NCBI GenBank assembly: GCA_029237695.1
Contig: CM055265.1
Location: 78,114,447 to 78,178,446, forward strand
Reading direction: 5' to 3'
Length of the DNA stretch: 64,000 nucleotides
From: Conchocele bisecta
Taxonomy: Eukaryota; Mollusca; Bivalvia; Lucinida; Thyasiridae
In this document: positions 22,424 to 33,977 of the stretch, piece by piece
How positions within the stretch are numbered: the first letter of the stretch is position 1
How the letters are laid out: each line of letters opens with the position of its first letter
Made by a program: the position numbers and the translations under genes
The notes under the pieces: model-generated
Told to the model about the DNA's origin: nothing
The model's input: only the letters and a program-made list of their open reading frames with translations
The model's database searches: none

Positions 22424-23300
22424 TAGTCTGTATATAGCACTTACGACCTTATGCTACCAGACAAAAATTGAAAAAGAATTTGAAAAAAAAAAATGAATTT
22501 TTTTTTTTTTAAAAATTAAAAATAATAATAATAATGCTTGCACTGGAGCCCAGAATTTTTTTTAATAGTCCTATATTTATCTACATATATCTGCACAGGT
22601 CCACATAATGCCACAATATTTTCAACACAGTTTACGGAAATGTAATATACAAAAAAAAATAAAATAATAATGCTCGCTACTGGAGCCCAGAATTTTTGTT
22701 AATAGTTACGGAAATGTAATAATGTACCTGTATAAATTACCTGTAATAAGTTAGTGGTCAGGTAAAAAATTGAAAAAGAATGGAGAAAAAAAAAAAAGGG
22801 AAAAAAAAAATTAAATTTAAAAAAATAATAAGAATAATGCTCCCTACTGGAGCCCAGAATGTTTTTTAATAGTCCTATATTTATCTACATATCATATATA
22901 TACAGGTCCACATATTGCCACAATATTTTCAACACAGTTTATAAATTACCTGTAAGTGGTCAGTGGTCAGTTGCACATGCTAGCACATGCACAGGTGAAT
23001 AGTCTGTATATAGCACTTACGACCTTATGCTACTAGACAAAAATTGAAAAATAATTTGAAAAAAAAAAATGAAAAATAAAAAATGGAAAAAAAAAGAATG
23101 AAAAAAAAAAAATAAAAAAAAAAAGATGGAAAAAAAAAGTTTAAAAATAATAATGCTTGCTACTGGAGCCCAGATTTTTTTTAATATTCCTATATTTATC
23201 TACATATATCTGCACAGGTCCACATAATGCCACAATATTTTCAACACAGTACCCAATGTAGTAATTTACCTGTATAAATTACCTGTGGTCAGCAGTGGTC
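22424..23300 (+). repeat. A-rich tandem repeat (about 3 diverged copies)
   Basis: CTGTATATAGCACTTACGAC, GCTTGCACTGGAGCCCAG-type and CCACAATATTTTCAACACAG blocks recur in order, separated by poly-A/AATAAT runs. Confidence 0.75.
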
Positions 23301-23454
23301 AAGCGCTGGACATTTGCACATGCAAGCCCATGCTAGCACATGGTTCTCCCAGTCTCTATTGTTCTCTCTACAGGTAAGGTGTACAGAGCACACGAGAAAA
23401 GGTGTACAGAGCAGACGAGAAAACGGGTCTTCATGCATTATTGTCCAGTTTGTA

Positions 23455-24080
23455 GAGTGTGCAAAACAAAAAAGGGAGATAACTCAAAAATTAGCTACGC
23501 AAGAGTTGTCATTCTTGTGCGCGACACACCTCCGGGTCGTGGTCTATGCATGTGTGAAGTTTCATGAAAATATTCCAAAGGGTGGTCGAGTTATGCTCCG
23601 GACAGGAAATCAGTGCGCAAAAACAAAAAAGGGAGATAACTAAAAAATTAGCTATGCAAGAGTTGTCATTCTTGTGCACGACACACCTTCGGTTCGTGGT
23701 CTAATTGAATGTGTTAAGTTTCATAAAAATATTCCACAGGGTGGTCGAGTTATGGTCAATCAGTGCGCGAAACAAAAAGGGAGATAACTCAAAAATTAGC
23801 TATGCAAGAGTTGTCATTCTTGTGCGCGACACACCTTCGGGTCGTGGTCTATGCATGTGTGAAGTTTCATGAAAATATTCCAAAGGGTGGTGGAGTTATG
23901 CTCCGGACACGAAATCAGTGCGAGAAACAAAAAGGGAGATAACTCAAAAATTAGCTATGCAAGAGTTGTCATTCTTGTGCGCGACACACCTTCGGGTCGT
24001 GGTCTATGCACGTGTGAAGTTTCATGAAAATATTCCAAAGGGTATTCGAGTTATGCTCCGGACAAGAAGTGTCTGCGGCG
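23455..24080 (+). repeat. H satellite, four ~152-bp units
   Basis: GGGAGATAACTCAAAAATTA, GCAAGAGTTGTCATTCTTGT, CGGGTCGTGGTCTATGCA and ATTCCAAAGGGTGGTCGAG recur in order. Confidence 0.85.
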
Positions 24081-24227
24081 GACACGGACGCGGCGCGCTG
24101 TCAAATCCATAGTATCCCCCGACGGAGTTCGGGGGATACAATTATTAACAAACAGTAGAGATCCTGATGAGATTACGTTCGTTACGAGCCAACTCATCTG
24201 GATCTGCACTGTTTGCAAACAAAATGG

Positions 24228-24339
24228 CTGTGATAATGTAATAAATTCAGTATACCGGTAATAAAAATTAATAAATTTATCCTTAAATTGTAAATTTCTC
24301 CCTCAAAGTGTACTTTGCAATTTTGGTGAAATCGACTAC
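24228..24339. mobile_element. MITE family C, right half only
   Basis: Begins at the palindrome centre AAAATGGCTGTGATAATG and ends GGTGAAATCGACTA. The left half is replaced by family F sequence. SINE S tail follows to about 24415. Confidence 0.75.
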
Positions 24340-24535
24340 AGGTCTTCTATAGGGATTCCGGTAACCTGATCGTTAAATCACCCATCACATGCTCCCAACC
24401 AACCACCACCACATGTAGATGTATTTAGTTGAGAACCTGTATTTAGGTGAGAAAATATCACTTGGAGGATACAAATATACAAATAAGAATGCAACAGATA
24501 ACAAAACAAACACATGAAGTGCTTACTGTCTGTTC

Positions 24536-25065
24536 CACGTTTTTCTGCCGACAAACTTTTGGCCATTAAACACATTAAATCTAAAAAATATTTAAATGCA
24601 AGTAATTTTTCATCAATAACAAAAAAGTCACCCTCGCCAAAAAAAATTATTTTATGAAATTCCATCAAATATTGATTTTATTGCGAAAAAAAGATTTTCC
24701 TATGGGAATTTAACATGGGGGAGTCAATTTCCAAAACTTTTTTACTCCGAAACCTGGCAAGATAGCTTGAAAATGATGTAACTAAGAAAACAAAAGTTAG
24801 ATTTTGAAAATCATTCCACAAATAAAACAAATATTTAAAAAAAATATATTTTTAGCCCCCATGTTAAATTCCCATAGGAAAATAGTTTTTTCGCAATAAA
24901 ATCAATATTTGATCAATATTTGATGGAATTTCATCAAATAATTTTTTTTGGGGAGGGTGACTTTTTTGTTAATATTTATAAAAAAGTACTTACTTTTAAA
25001 TATTTTTTAGATTTAATGTGTTTAATAGCCAAATGTTTGTCGGCAGCAAAACGTGGAACAGACAG
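24536..25065. mobile_element. MITE family L, variant with GTTCCACGTTT ends
   Basis: TA-flanked (24534-24535, 25066-25067). The ends are CTGTCTGTTCCACGT and ACGTGGAACAGACAG. Arms of more than 200 bp pair across 24536-24760 and 24860-25065. Confidence 0.75.
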
Positions 25066-25071
25066 TAGTTA

Positions 25072-25739
25072 CAGCTTCAATTCACACTGATGTGATTATG
25101 CAATAATAAATAAATAAAATCTAACATTTCTGATGATTTGAAGGTATTTATTACCGTAAACGCATTAACTGATTTCATAGGAAACTCGACAGAGCCTCGC
25201 TTTTTTTGTCGAAATCCGGAAACTTGCTTAATAAATATCATATTAAATCAGCACTCATGTAAGATCGTCTATATTGCACAATAACGCCATACACACTTCA
25301 AAGATCCTGTGGGTGTGTGAAATAGGCCTGTGACAGAAAATAGAACTTACAAAATGTACATACAAACAAAAACGATACGCCATACAGAGTCCCTAAGTTT
25401 AATCAAGATTTTTATATCTTCTTACAGAATGCAGTTTAATATATCTCACTGACTGAAAGGTGAACAGCGTAGACCCTGATCAGGCTGGAGCTATCGGGTA
25501 AGGTCGCTTTTGTCGTCTCACGAAACAAATTACGACTTACATGATCCGGCCCAGCTACAAAGTAACCGGCTTAGCGACTCCATTGACGTAGAAGGATGTT
25601 GGTACTTATCGGGAATGTCAATGGCAACAACATAATCATTTGTTTTAAGATTAGCCCGATTCTGTTCAAAACTGCATGTGGCCAGCTCGAGATCTTGGAG
25701 ACAATAATGAAAGCATCACTGGGCTGACGAAACAGACCT
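25072..25739. other. Unassigned intron DNA
   Basis: No recognisable feature; moderately unique. Confidence 0.45.
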
Positions 25740-25949
25740 TAACTCTTTCACCGCCAAGTAATTGTGTTAATTTTCCGACCTATCCAATGGTCACAAAATT
25801 ATATTCAGACGAGACCATTTATGAAAAGGGGGTGTTTTTGTTGTAAAAAGTGCAGATCCTGATGAGACGGCTCGTCACGAGCCGGCTCATCTGGATCTAC
25901 ACTATTTGCCAATGCCACTATACAGGTCTGTAGTGTTGAAAGGGTTAGA
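25740..25949. mobile_element. MITE family F copy
   Basis: TTAACTCTTTCACCGCC ... GTTGAAAGGGTTA with hairpin GTGCAGATCCTGATGAGACG / complement around CGTCACG. Confidence 0.75.
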
Positions 25950-26015
25950 CACCCAGCAATTATGGTAAAATGGTTTAACAACCAAACAACAGCTAAAGGT
26001 TAACCACTTTGTTTG

Positions 26016-26211
26016 TGCCGCTTTTTGCTGCTGACAAAGTTTTGGCTATTACATACAATGAAATCAATATTTGATGGAATTTCATCAAATAATGTTTTAG
26101 GGAGGGTGACTTTTTGTTATTGATAAAAAAGAAGATACATTTAAATATTTTTTACATTTAATGTGTTTAATAGCCAAAAGTAGGTGGGCAGAAAAAACGT
26201 GGAACAGACAG
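26016..26211. mobile_element. MITE family L, left-truncated copy
   Basis: Right end ACGTGGAACAGACAG followed by TA. The left part is shortened and lacks the CTGTCTG terminus. Same subfamily as 24536-25065. Confidence 0.6.
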
Positions 26212-26244
26212 TAGTTTACAATCCATCCCTGGTAAAATGGTTTA

Positions 26245-26465
26245 CTATCTGTTTCACGAAACCTGCCAAACTTTTACGATAATATTACATTTGATAAAAA
26301 TTTAAAAATGAGCGTTCTTTTTAACTCGTGAAATTTTGTTCAATATTGATTTTATTGCGGAAAAAAAGAGTTCCCCGGAGTTAAATCTCCAAAGACATCT
26401 TCACAAAGTGTTTGCATTGATTATATAGCCGTAAAATTTTAGGGCAGGTTTTGTGAAACAGACAG
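26245..26465. mobile_element. MITE family L, internally deleted
   Basis: Starts CTATCTGTTTCACGAAAC and ends GTTTTGTGAAACAGACAG, with TA on both sides. It is about 220 bp against more than 500 bp for full copies. Confidence 0.65.
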
Positions 26466-26605
26466 TAACGTCTACGTAACAGATAAGGTCGTCTAGAGAT
26501 GGAACCATGAATGCAAGTCTCATCCAAAAGGCCAGGGAGATTGAAATACTATGTGCATGTACATGACTGTATGTATATTTTATGCCCAATTTTATTGGTT
26601 TTAGA

Positions 26606-27515
26606 TGTTAACCCTTCACCCCTAAGTAACGGGAATGAATTTTGATGTTAACTTTCCTACCAATCTAATTGTCACAAAATGATTTTCAGACTACCGGTAG
26701 TCCATTTATGAAAAGAGTTGTGTTTTTTTTCGCTAAATTAGAAATGTGGCCTGTCGGCAAACGAATGCCCCTGCTGGTAGCCAAAGTTTATGAAGCAGCA
26801 CATTTGAAAACACAGAGGGCCAGAGAAGCATGGATTGACAGCATGAAAGCAGACCATCAGAGCAATGGGTGTGTGAAATATCAAGCAGATCCATGCAATG
26901 CAACAGACATTATAAGACATTTACCCGAGTTTGGAACACCCTGGGCTTAGCGGGGGCGGGACGATCATGGATTTTTCACAGGGCGGTACAGGACCATTAC
27001 AGCAATGTGTGTGTGAAATATCAAGCAGATCCGTGCAAGGAAACATAAATTATAAGACATTTACCTGAGTGTTAAGGTTTCAAATGCACCAAGTATGTGA
27101 CCTTGACCCTGTGCTTAACAATCCATGCAATGCAACAGACATTATAAGACATTTACCCGAGTTTGGAACACCCTGGGCTTAGCGGGGGCGGGACAATCAT
27201 GAATTTATCGCAGGGTGGTAGAGGACCATTAGAGCAATGTGTGTGTGAAATATCAAGCAGATCCGTGTAAGGAAACAGAAATTATAAGACATTTACCCGA
27301 GCGTTAAGGTTTCAGGACGTACGAACGGACAAATGGACTGACGGACGTATGAACGCCGGTAACACTATATGCCGCCCCTCACCATTAGGAGGCGGGGGTA
27401 TAAAAATTACATGCAAAAAGTGCAGATCCTGATGAGAAGTAATGAACCAGCTCATCTGGAAGTATACTGTTTGCAAACACCGCTATAAAGGGCTGTAGTA
27501 CTGGTTAAGGGTTAA
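26606..27515. mobile_element. MITE family F split by a G-satellite element
   Basis: Left TTAACCCTTCACCCC to about 26735; right 27410-27515 (GCAGATCCTGATGAGA ... GGTTAAGGGTTAA). Between them G-type units (ACCCTGGGCTTAGCGGGGGC, AGACATTTACCCGAG) and a tail AGGAGGCGGGGGTATAAAAA. Confidence 0.65.
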
Positions 27516-27578
27516 TGCAGGGTCTGCTTCCTGTATAAACCAGCCACCTGTATAAGCCAGCCACTTCTAAAGTCGCTT

Positions 27579-27830
27579 AACCCTTTCAACACCACAGACC
27601 TCGATAGAGACACCTATAGAGACAATGTTTGCAAACAGTGCAGATCCAGATGAGCCGGCTCGTAACGAGCCGTCTCATCAGGATCTCCACTGTTTGTTAA
27701 TAATTTTAAACGTCGTACAGATTACCCTTTTAGAAGAATGGGATAATTTGAATGAACAAAATTAATGAAATAGCGTGAAACATTGGCATGGAACATCCTA
27801 TTAAGTTACTTGGTGTTGAAAGGGTTAACG
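27579..27830. mobile_element. MITE family F, full copy
   Basis: CTTAACCCTTTCAACACC ... GGTGTTGAAAGGGTTAA, hairpin around GGCTCGTAACGAGCC. Serves as the empty-site reference for 20857-24227. Confidence 0.85.
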
Positions 27831-28212
27831 GTGACTGGTTTATACAGGTTTGACTGTACTTGTACACAGATGTAATTCACAAACTAACAAAGCCATACTT
27901 TTTCATGGGCGCACTAATGAGATATCTAAATTTATTGCAACAAGGCCACAACTGGATGCAAATGGTTTTATTGACTCAAAGAAACATTTTACAAAGTGCA
28001 TATAGCCATTATGCTTGTGCAGACACTGCAGAAACGGCACAACAAATAGCAACCATCTGACCACTGGACAAGAAATAAATTGGCCACAATTTTGAAGATC
28101 TAAACAAACTGACCAGCCATTATAACAACTGACCAATCAAAATTTGCATAATTTGACACCGAAAATGTAAACGAAAAACATGCAGTGCAATCTTGTATTG
28201 ATTTAGATATTT

Positions 28213-28412
28213 TTAACCCTTACAATGCTGAATTAAATTTTCTTGTCTGCTGTTTATTTTCCATTTTTCTCATCAACAACATGATTTGACAGCACTTTAG
28301 AATCATTTCCAACGGAAATGATTCTAAAGTTCTGCTAAACCATGTTTTATTGAGAAAAAAATAAAGTATGAAATAAGTAGACGATAATTGTTGTTTCCCG
28401 CATTCTAAAGAC
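28213..28412. mobile_element. MITE family K, copy 2
   Basis: TTAACCCTTACAATGC ... GCATTCTAAAG; centre AATCATTTCCAACGGAAATG. Confidence 0.7.
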
Positions 28413-28604
28413 GTTTAGAAAACCATGATAAACCAGCGTGATATTATAATTGTTTTTCTTGCAAATGTATGACATGGTTGAGAAATAGTCATCATCATCA
28501 ACATCATCATTGCAAATAGTATAGGCCAAGAGCAGGAACTATGGATATGATGGTTGTGCTGAGATGGTACATGTGCATTGTTACATATCTATAGCTGCAC
28601 ATTT

Positions 28605-28965
28605 GCTTAATTACCCAATTAAAATTGAAATCAGAAGTAGTGAGTATAAAAAAACAATACAAATTTTGTGGTACCTTTATCAAGCTGCAGAAAACAATAA
28701 ACAGACCACAAATATAGTTTTTTTTCTTATTTTCCATGAAAACACATCTTGGTATTTCATTAGAATTGTCTCCAAGGAGACAATTCTAATGAAATGCCAA
28801 GACATGTTTTCATTTTGAAGCAAACTATTCAATAATTGCTGTCTGTTGATGTGTAAACAGTAGTGTGATTTTATTTTACCCAATTACAATTTTGAAATAC
28901 CCAATTGCTTCAGAAATGATGGCGTGACAATACTCAATTACTAATTCCTTATCTGGAGCAGTGAA
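28605..28965. mobile_element. MITE family B, full copy
   Basis: Symmetric about 28773 (GTCTCCAAGGAGAC); arms include CATTTCATTAGAATT and CCCAATTAAAATTG / CCCAATTACAATTTT. Confidence 0.75.
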
Positions 28966-29375
28966 CATGTACTCAGAACTACTGGATCGAAAATGTTTGA
29001 AAATGTTGTCTTTATGGTCTGTAGAGTCGAATAGCATAGCATGTTTTTCACTGAATGGCATATAGTGCAGACCGACGGGACTGATTTGGGTCTACAGTGG
29101 TCGCAAAGACAATCAGCCCCATTTCTCCAGACAAAGTAACATATAAAGAGAAGAGGTGCAGCGTTGCCCACGGACACAGATTAGTGCCGATATTAAAGTC
29201 AAGCGGAAAATACAGGCTTATTACTGTCAACTCTTCATGACGTCAGGTCCATAATGGAAAAATGATCCCACGCATGGTTTTGTATGGCCAGTGTAGCTCC
29301 TGATCAGAGCACACAATTTCAGATTGACTAATAAGATATAAATAGCTTCTTCATGATATTAGCACCGATATCCGA

Positions 29376-29594
29376 TTAACCATTACAATGCATGCGGAAT
29401 TAAATTTTGTCGTCTGCTGTTTATTTTTTATTTTCCATTTTTCTCATCAACAACACGGTTTGACAGCACTTTAGGATCATTTCCAATGGAAATGATTCTA
29501 AAGTTCCGTCAAACCATGTTTTTATCGAGAAAGAAGACAAAATATAAAGCAACAGCAGACGACAATTACCGTGTCCAGCATTCTAAGGGTTATA
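29376..29594. mobile_element. MITE family K, copy 3
   Basis: TTAACCATTACAATGC ... GCATTCTAAGGGTTA with the GTCGTCTGCTGTT / AACAGCAGACGAC outer pair. Confidence 0.75.
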
Positions 29595-29724
29595 TGGCCA
29601 ACAGAACATGTGCATGAGATCATGGTCAAGACACTATCCAAATAGTGGATACTAAACTTGTAGCAATTTAATAACACACCACTTAGTAATATGGCTGAGT
29701 TGTTACAAAAGTATCCATTGTGGA

Positions 29725-30401
29725 GAAACAAAAATTGTCGTCTGCTGTTGTTTTACAGTTTGCCTTCTTTCTGAATAAAAACATACTTGACGGCACTTTA
29801 GAGTGAGTGAGTGAATAGGGTTTAACGTCCGCTTTTCTGACATAGAGGTACAAGCCTCAGGGAGTCTACACGCAGACGGGTCAACGGGGTCGAGTCCCAT
29901 ATCCACCTGTCCAAGGGGGGTAAATCCCAACTTCAGAACTCAATATTTACAATCAAAATATATATTCAGTCCTGAAATTAGAACAACCTGATCTGGTGCC
30001 AGGCCCTCGCCACACCAGCATCATTTATCCCATCCCCTAAAAGTAATAGGATTAGCGCTAATCTTACTTTTATATATGGGGCATAGCCCGACTCAACTCT
30101 CACATACAAGAAAGCCAAAAATGTACATGAGGGCCAAATCCGGTATAGTGGGTTCCGGAAAGTATGAACCCAATCGTTAAGCCAGTTTAGTCGCCTTTTA
30201 CGACAAGCAATGGCTACTGCAGCACTATTCTCAGGATCAGTTGATCCCGCCCCGGTGCCTGCACGGGGCGACGGCACTTTAGAATCATTTCCAATGGAAA
30301 TGATTCTAAAGTGTTGTCAAAGCATGATTTTAATGAGAAAAATGGAAATTACGAAATAAACAGCAGACGACAATTATTAATTCAGCATTGTAAGGGCTAA
30401 T
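29725..30401. mobile_element. MITE family K, copy 4, split by a SINE
   Basis: Arms 29740-29802 and 30270-30380 rejoin at the target site. Right end GCATTGTAAGGGCTAA. Confidence 0.75.
29803..30269 (+). mobile_element. SINE-like element (S relative) with 14-bp target duplication
   Basis: Flanked by exact GACGGCACTTTAGA at 29789-29802 and 30270-30283. It starts GTGAGTGAGTGAATAGGG and TTTAACGTCC, has a box-B-like GGGTCGAGTCCC, a body shared with SINE S (GAAATTAGAACAACCTGATC), and the tail GTCGCCTTTTACGACAAGCA. The duplication length fits LINE-type target-primed insertion. Confidence 0.8.
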
Positions 30402-31414
30402 GACGTACAATGCTTTGATAGCCAATGACAAGTATGGGGTTTGACGTCAGTTTATCATCATTGACAAACAGCCACTGTTTGTAAACAGTATGCAATGGCT
30501 GGGGGATAGTCAACAGTGCAATATCGTTTACGTAATAACGGTGACAGCTTACACGTAATTATGATAAACAGCAATTAAACATACATGTGCATGTAGCAGG
30601 TGCAAAGAAGAAAACAAGTTTGCGTGACGAGACGTCAGTGATCATGCAGCGTGTAATGATAGCTAACGCATAATCCCAATTAACCCTTAGTCTTCTTTCT
30701 CAGTAAAACATGGTTTGACAGCACTTTCAAATAATTTCCATTGTATGCTTTTGATGACAAAAAAAAAAAAAATTAACAAAAACTAGATGGCCGCAGCCAG
30801 CATGTCGTGTCCTCCGAGGCTTTGGTAGTACACCAAAAAACTTTAACTAAAAACTTTCACCCGGACGCACGTATACATGTATATACGCCAATGTGCCGAC
30901 TGTATCACACTGTCCACAAACGGATGAGAACACAGATGCCCCACATACAGCTTTGATAGTAAACTGGGCAAAATTCTAAATCCAAAGGGAGGAGATAATC
31001 CATGGCTCAGTATCAAATAAAAAATAGAAATTCACTTTGTGCATCTACGTACCATAAAGAAGCTACATGCCAAGTATCAAGCTTTCAGCTATTACGGTTT
31101 AAAAATTACCAGTTACGAGGCAAATTGGTGAAATTCAAAAGTCCAATAGGAGGAGATAATCCATGACCAAGGATCAAAACAAAAATTGAAATTCACTTTG
31201 CGTATCTACATGTACACTTCAAAAGGAAGCTATATACCAAGTATGAAACAACCAGCCATTATGATTTTGTGGATTACAAGACAAAATTGTCTAATTTTTA
31301 AGTCCAAAAGATGGAGACAATGAATGACCCTGAGGTCGAATAAAAAAATCCAAATTCATTTGCGCATCTACCCATTATAAGAAAGTTACTTACCAAGTAT
31401 CAAGTCTGCAGCTA

Positions 31415-31664
31415 TTAACCCTTAGACCGCTACTCACAACAATTGTCGTCTGCTGTTGCTTTTATATATTGCCTTATTTCTCAATAAAAACATGGCTTGA
31501 CAGCACTTCAGAATCATTTCCAACAGAAATGATTCTGAAGTGCTGTCAAAGCATGTTGTAAATTATTCTAAAGCGCTGTCAAAGCATGTTTTTGATGATA
31601 AAAATGGAAAAGAGAAAATAAACAGCAGACGACAAAAAAAATAAGATAGCGGTCTAAGGGTTAC
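31415..31664. mobile_element. MITE family K, copy 6 (clean empty site available)
   Basis: TTAACCCTTAGACCGCTA and TAGCGGTCTAAGGGTTA. Comparison with the uninterrupted unit near 31090 (CAGCTATTACGGTTT) defines the target. Confidence 0.8.
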
Positions 31665-31711
31665 GGTTTAAAGGTTTTATGAGATACAAGCTCTAACAAA
31701 AACCTTAACAA

Positions 31712-32412
31712 AGGGATTGATTTAATTTATTGGCGTCTAACGGCCTATCAACAGCTACGGTCATTTAAGGCCAGGCTCGATGCCGTATTTAACCTGCTGT
31801 ATCGGGGAGGAAATCCCAAAATCAGAACGAAAATATTTTATATCGAAAAAGTATATTCAGCCCTAAAATTAGAATAACCTGATATGGTGCCAGGTCCATA
31901 CCACACCAAAGTCACTTGGCCCCTTTCCCCTAACAGTAATAGGATTATGAATAATCGTAATACTCGCATAAGGAGTATAACCAGTGATTCAATTGTCGCA
32001 TACAAGAATGCCAGAGACATATCTGAAGGGCAAACCAGTAGCCCATTTCATCAACATTGCAAAGTATACTTTACTAGCAAAGTATACTTTGAGGGAGTAA
32101 TCATTTATTTTTCCTGAACTGCATTATTTCATATAAAACTAACAAATGCATATATTTCATGATTAAAAGTATGCAGAATTATTATACTGAATTTATTACA
32201 TTATCACAGCCAAATTGGCTGTGATAATGTAATAAATTCAGTATAATAAAAATTAATAAATTTATCATAAAATTGAAAATTTCTCCCTCAAAGTATACTT
32301 TGCTACTAAAGTATACTTTGCAATGTTGATGAAATAGGCTACAGGTCTCCGTTTGTGATTCCAGTAAGGAAGAATCCCGATCATTAAATTACCCATCACA
32401 GGCTCCCACCTG
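31712..32412 (+). mobile_element. SINE family S carrying MITE C
   Basis: Head TTTATTGGCGTCTAACGGCC, body GAATAACCTGATATGGTGCC, tail GATCATTAAATTACCCATCA. The flanks CCTTAACAAAGGG and CTTTAACCAAGGG may be a mutated target duplication. MITE C is at 32039-32341. Confidence 0.7.
32039..32341. mobile_element. MITE family C, full copy inside SINE S
   Basis: TAGCCCATTTCATCAACATT ... ATGAAATAGGCTA with the full centre ATCACAGCCAAATTGGCTGT. Confidence 0.85.
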
Positions 32413-32949
32413 CCACACACCTTTAACCAAGGGAAATAACTACGTAATTTTCGGCAGTTATACATGTAGGTGATGGTAATTTGTTTCACAGTGGTTTTCG
32501 GTGCACATCACTGGCTCATTATAGTATGCAAATATGATGGCTGTATGTTGAATATTATTGAAAATGCAAGCTCAAACAAAAGTTTTAACCAAGGGAAATA
32601 ACTATTTAAATATTGCAATTGTAGTGAAGGTCACATGGAGGTCATCTGTTTCATAGTGGTTAGCAATGCACATCACTGGCTCATGATAGTTTGCCAGTAT
32701 GATGGCTGTAGGCCTAATACTATTGAAGATACACACTATGTAACTATTGGCATAGTAGGTCAAGGTCACACAAAGGTCATTTGATTCAAAGTGGGTTGCG
32801 GTTCACCCCACTGGCTCATGGTAGTGTGCAAGCATGGTGGCTGTATGCCAAATAATTATTGAAGATAAAAGCTCTTACAAAAAAATTCACCTTGTGACGG
32901 ACGGGACGGACAGACAAATTTAACACTAAATGCCCCCTCCACTATCATG

Positions 32950-33146
32950 CACAGGTGGAAGACTCGGACCTATGACACCAAAATATGCCTATTAAAAAAA
33001 ATCCCATTACCCCACCCACTTGGTCTCGTACATTACCATCTTCTATAAATAGAAGATGGTAATGTACGAGACCAAGTGGGTGGAGTAATGGGATTTTTTT
33101 TAATAGGCATTATTTTGGTGTCATAGGTCCGAGTCTTCCACCTGTG
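32950..33146. mobile_element. hAT-like palindromic element with 8-bp target duplication
   Basis: 197 bp, nearly perfect palindrome from CACAGGTGGAAGACTCGG to CCGAGTCTTCCACCTGTG, centre TCTATAAATAGA. Flanked by CTATCATG at 32942-32949 and 33147-33154. Confidence 0.85.
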
Positions 33147-33271
33147 CTATCATGGTGGGGCATGCAAAGTTCAGAGTCATGCCACTGTGTCCATGAGTGT
33201 GTCATGTACGTTCGCATGTGCCACAGTTTAAAGTCTCAGACAGACCAGTGGGATGGAAATACATGTACTAT

Positions 33272-33562
33272 GTTATAGAGAATAGTAGGTTAGTGCCGTG
33301 AATGGGAAAAAATATCCGGCAAGGCTCAAGAATTTCTTTATTTCTCATCAGAAGTATATGTTGTGACCACTCATTTGAACCGTCTCGCCGAGACGGTTCA
33401 AATGAGTGGTCACAACATATACTTTGGTTCAGAAATAAGGCAAATAGATAGAGAATAGTAGGTTAGTGCCGTGAATGGGAAACAATATCTGGCAAGGCTC
33501 AGGAAACGTTTCCGTGCCGCGCCAGATATTTTTTCCCATTCACGGCACTAACCTACTATTCT
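33272..33562. repeat. Direct and inverted repeat block enclosing MITE E copy 6
   Basis: AGAGAATAGTAGGTTAGTGC occurs at about 33277 and 33451, and its complement near 33540. MITE E hairpin 33351-33424 (perfect arms, centre CGTCTCGCCGAGACG) lies between the direct copies. Confidence 0.8.
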
Positions 33563-33684
33563 ATTTATCCCGTCAACACCTACAAATGGCTGTAAAATGC
33601 AAAAATTGTATTGACTGGATATCAAAAATGTTTCACGGCACCGTGTTTCACGGCACATACGCACTGTGTTGACGGGATAAATGG
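33559..33684. mobile_element. Short MITE with 16-bp inverted repeats
   Basis: ATTTATCCCGTCAACA and TGTTGACGGGATAAAT are exact complements 126 bp apart; the interior carries TTTCACGGCAC twice. Confidence 0.75.
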
Positions 33685-33977
33685 GGCTTATGGGTTTATG
33701 GCATCACACATTGCATTATGTTCACCATTGCATTAATGAAACACCCGTCATGCATCAAACAAGCAATATAAATCTATATTACACGCTACCCAGTGATTTA
33801 CCACGATTCTGGTAGGATTTATTTCCTTGAAGGAAACATTTCATCCTATACATCCGCGAGACGTCACGTTTGCCGTCATTTCCAGCGAATAAATAATACT
33901 TACGCAAACATCAAAATTTCAATTATAATTATGACAACGTTATAAGCAGGTCTAAGTAGTCTGAGGGCAAATGTACC
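33685..33977. other. Unassigned intron DNA
   Basis: Nothing recognised. Confidence 0.4.

Larger units (their letters stand above)
20986..24138 (+). mobile_element. Composite satellite-core element H with nested G and A-rich inserts
   Basis: Head with GCTTGTCGACAAGC; ~155-bp H units (GTTCGAGTTATGCTCC at 21056 and 21211, again about every 152 bp in 23580-24060); a G-unit element inserted at about 21345-22173; another insert at about 22246-23455 beginning ACAAGAATTCCGCGGAATC; tail hairpin TATCCCCCGACGGAGTTCGG. Confidence 0.6.
20857..24227. mobile_element. MITE family F, split by a composite satellite element
   Basis: Left part 20857-20985 (TTAACCCTTTCAACACC to ATGACATTTAAAACT) continues at about 24139 (AATTATTAACAAACAGTAGA) to the hairpin end at 24227. 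The uninterrupted copy at 27579-27827 shows this continuity. The right terminus is lost at 24227. Confidence 0.7.
30785..33171 (+). mobile_element. Satellite-core element N/O with nested MITE K, SINE S, MITE C and a hAT-like hairpin
   Basis: ~150-bp units (GGAGGAGATAATCCATG, TACCAAGTATCAAG) and ~169-bp units (ACCAAGGGAAATAACTA at 32419 and 32588). The tail hairpin ATGCCCCCTCCACTATCATG / CATGGTGGGGCAT is split by the insert at 32950-33146. Confidence 0.65.

Noticed and set aside
26669..26950. 93-codon ORF
   Set aside because: It straddles the MITE F / G-satellite junction and reads through G units.
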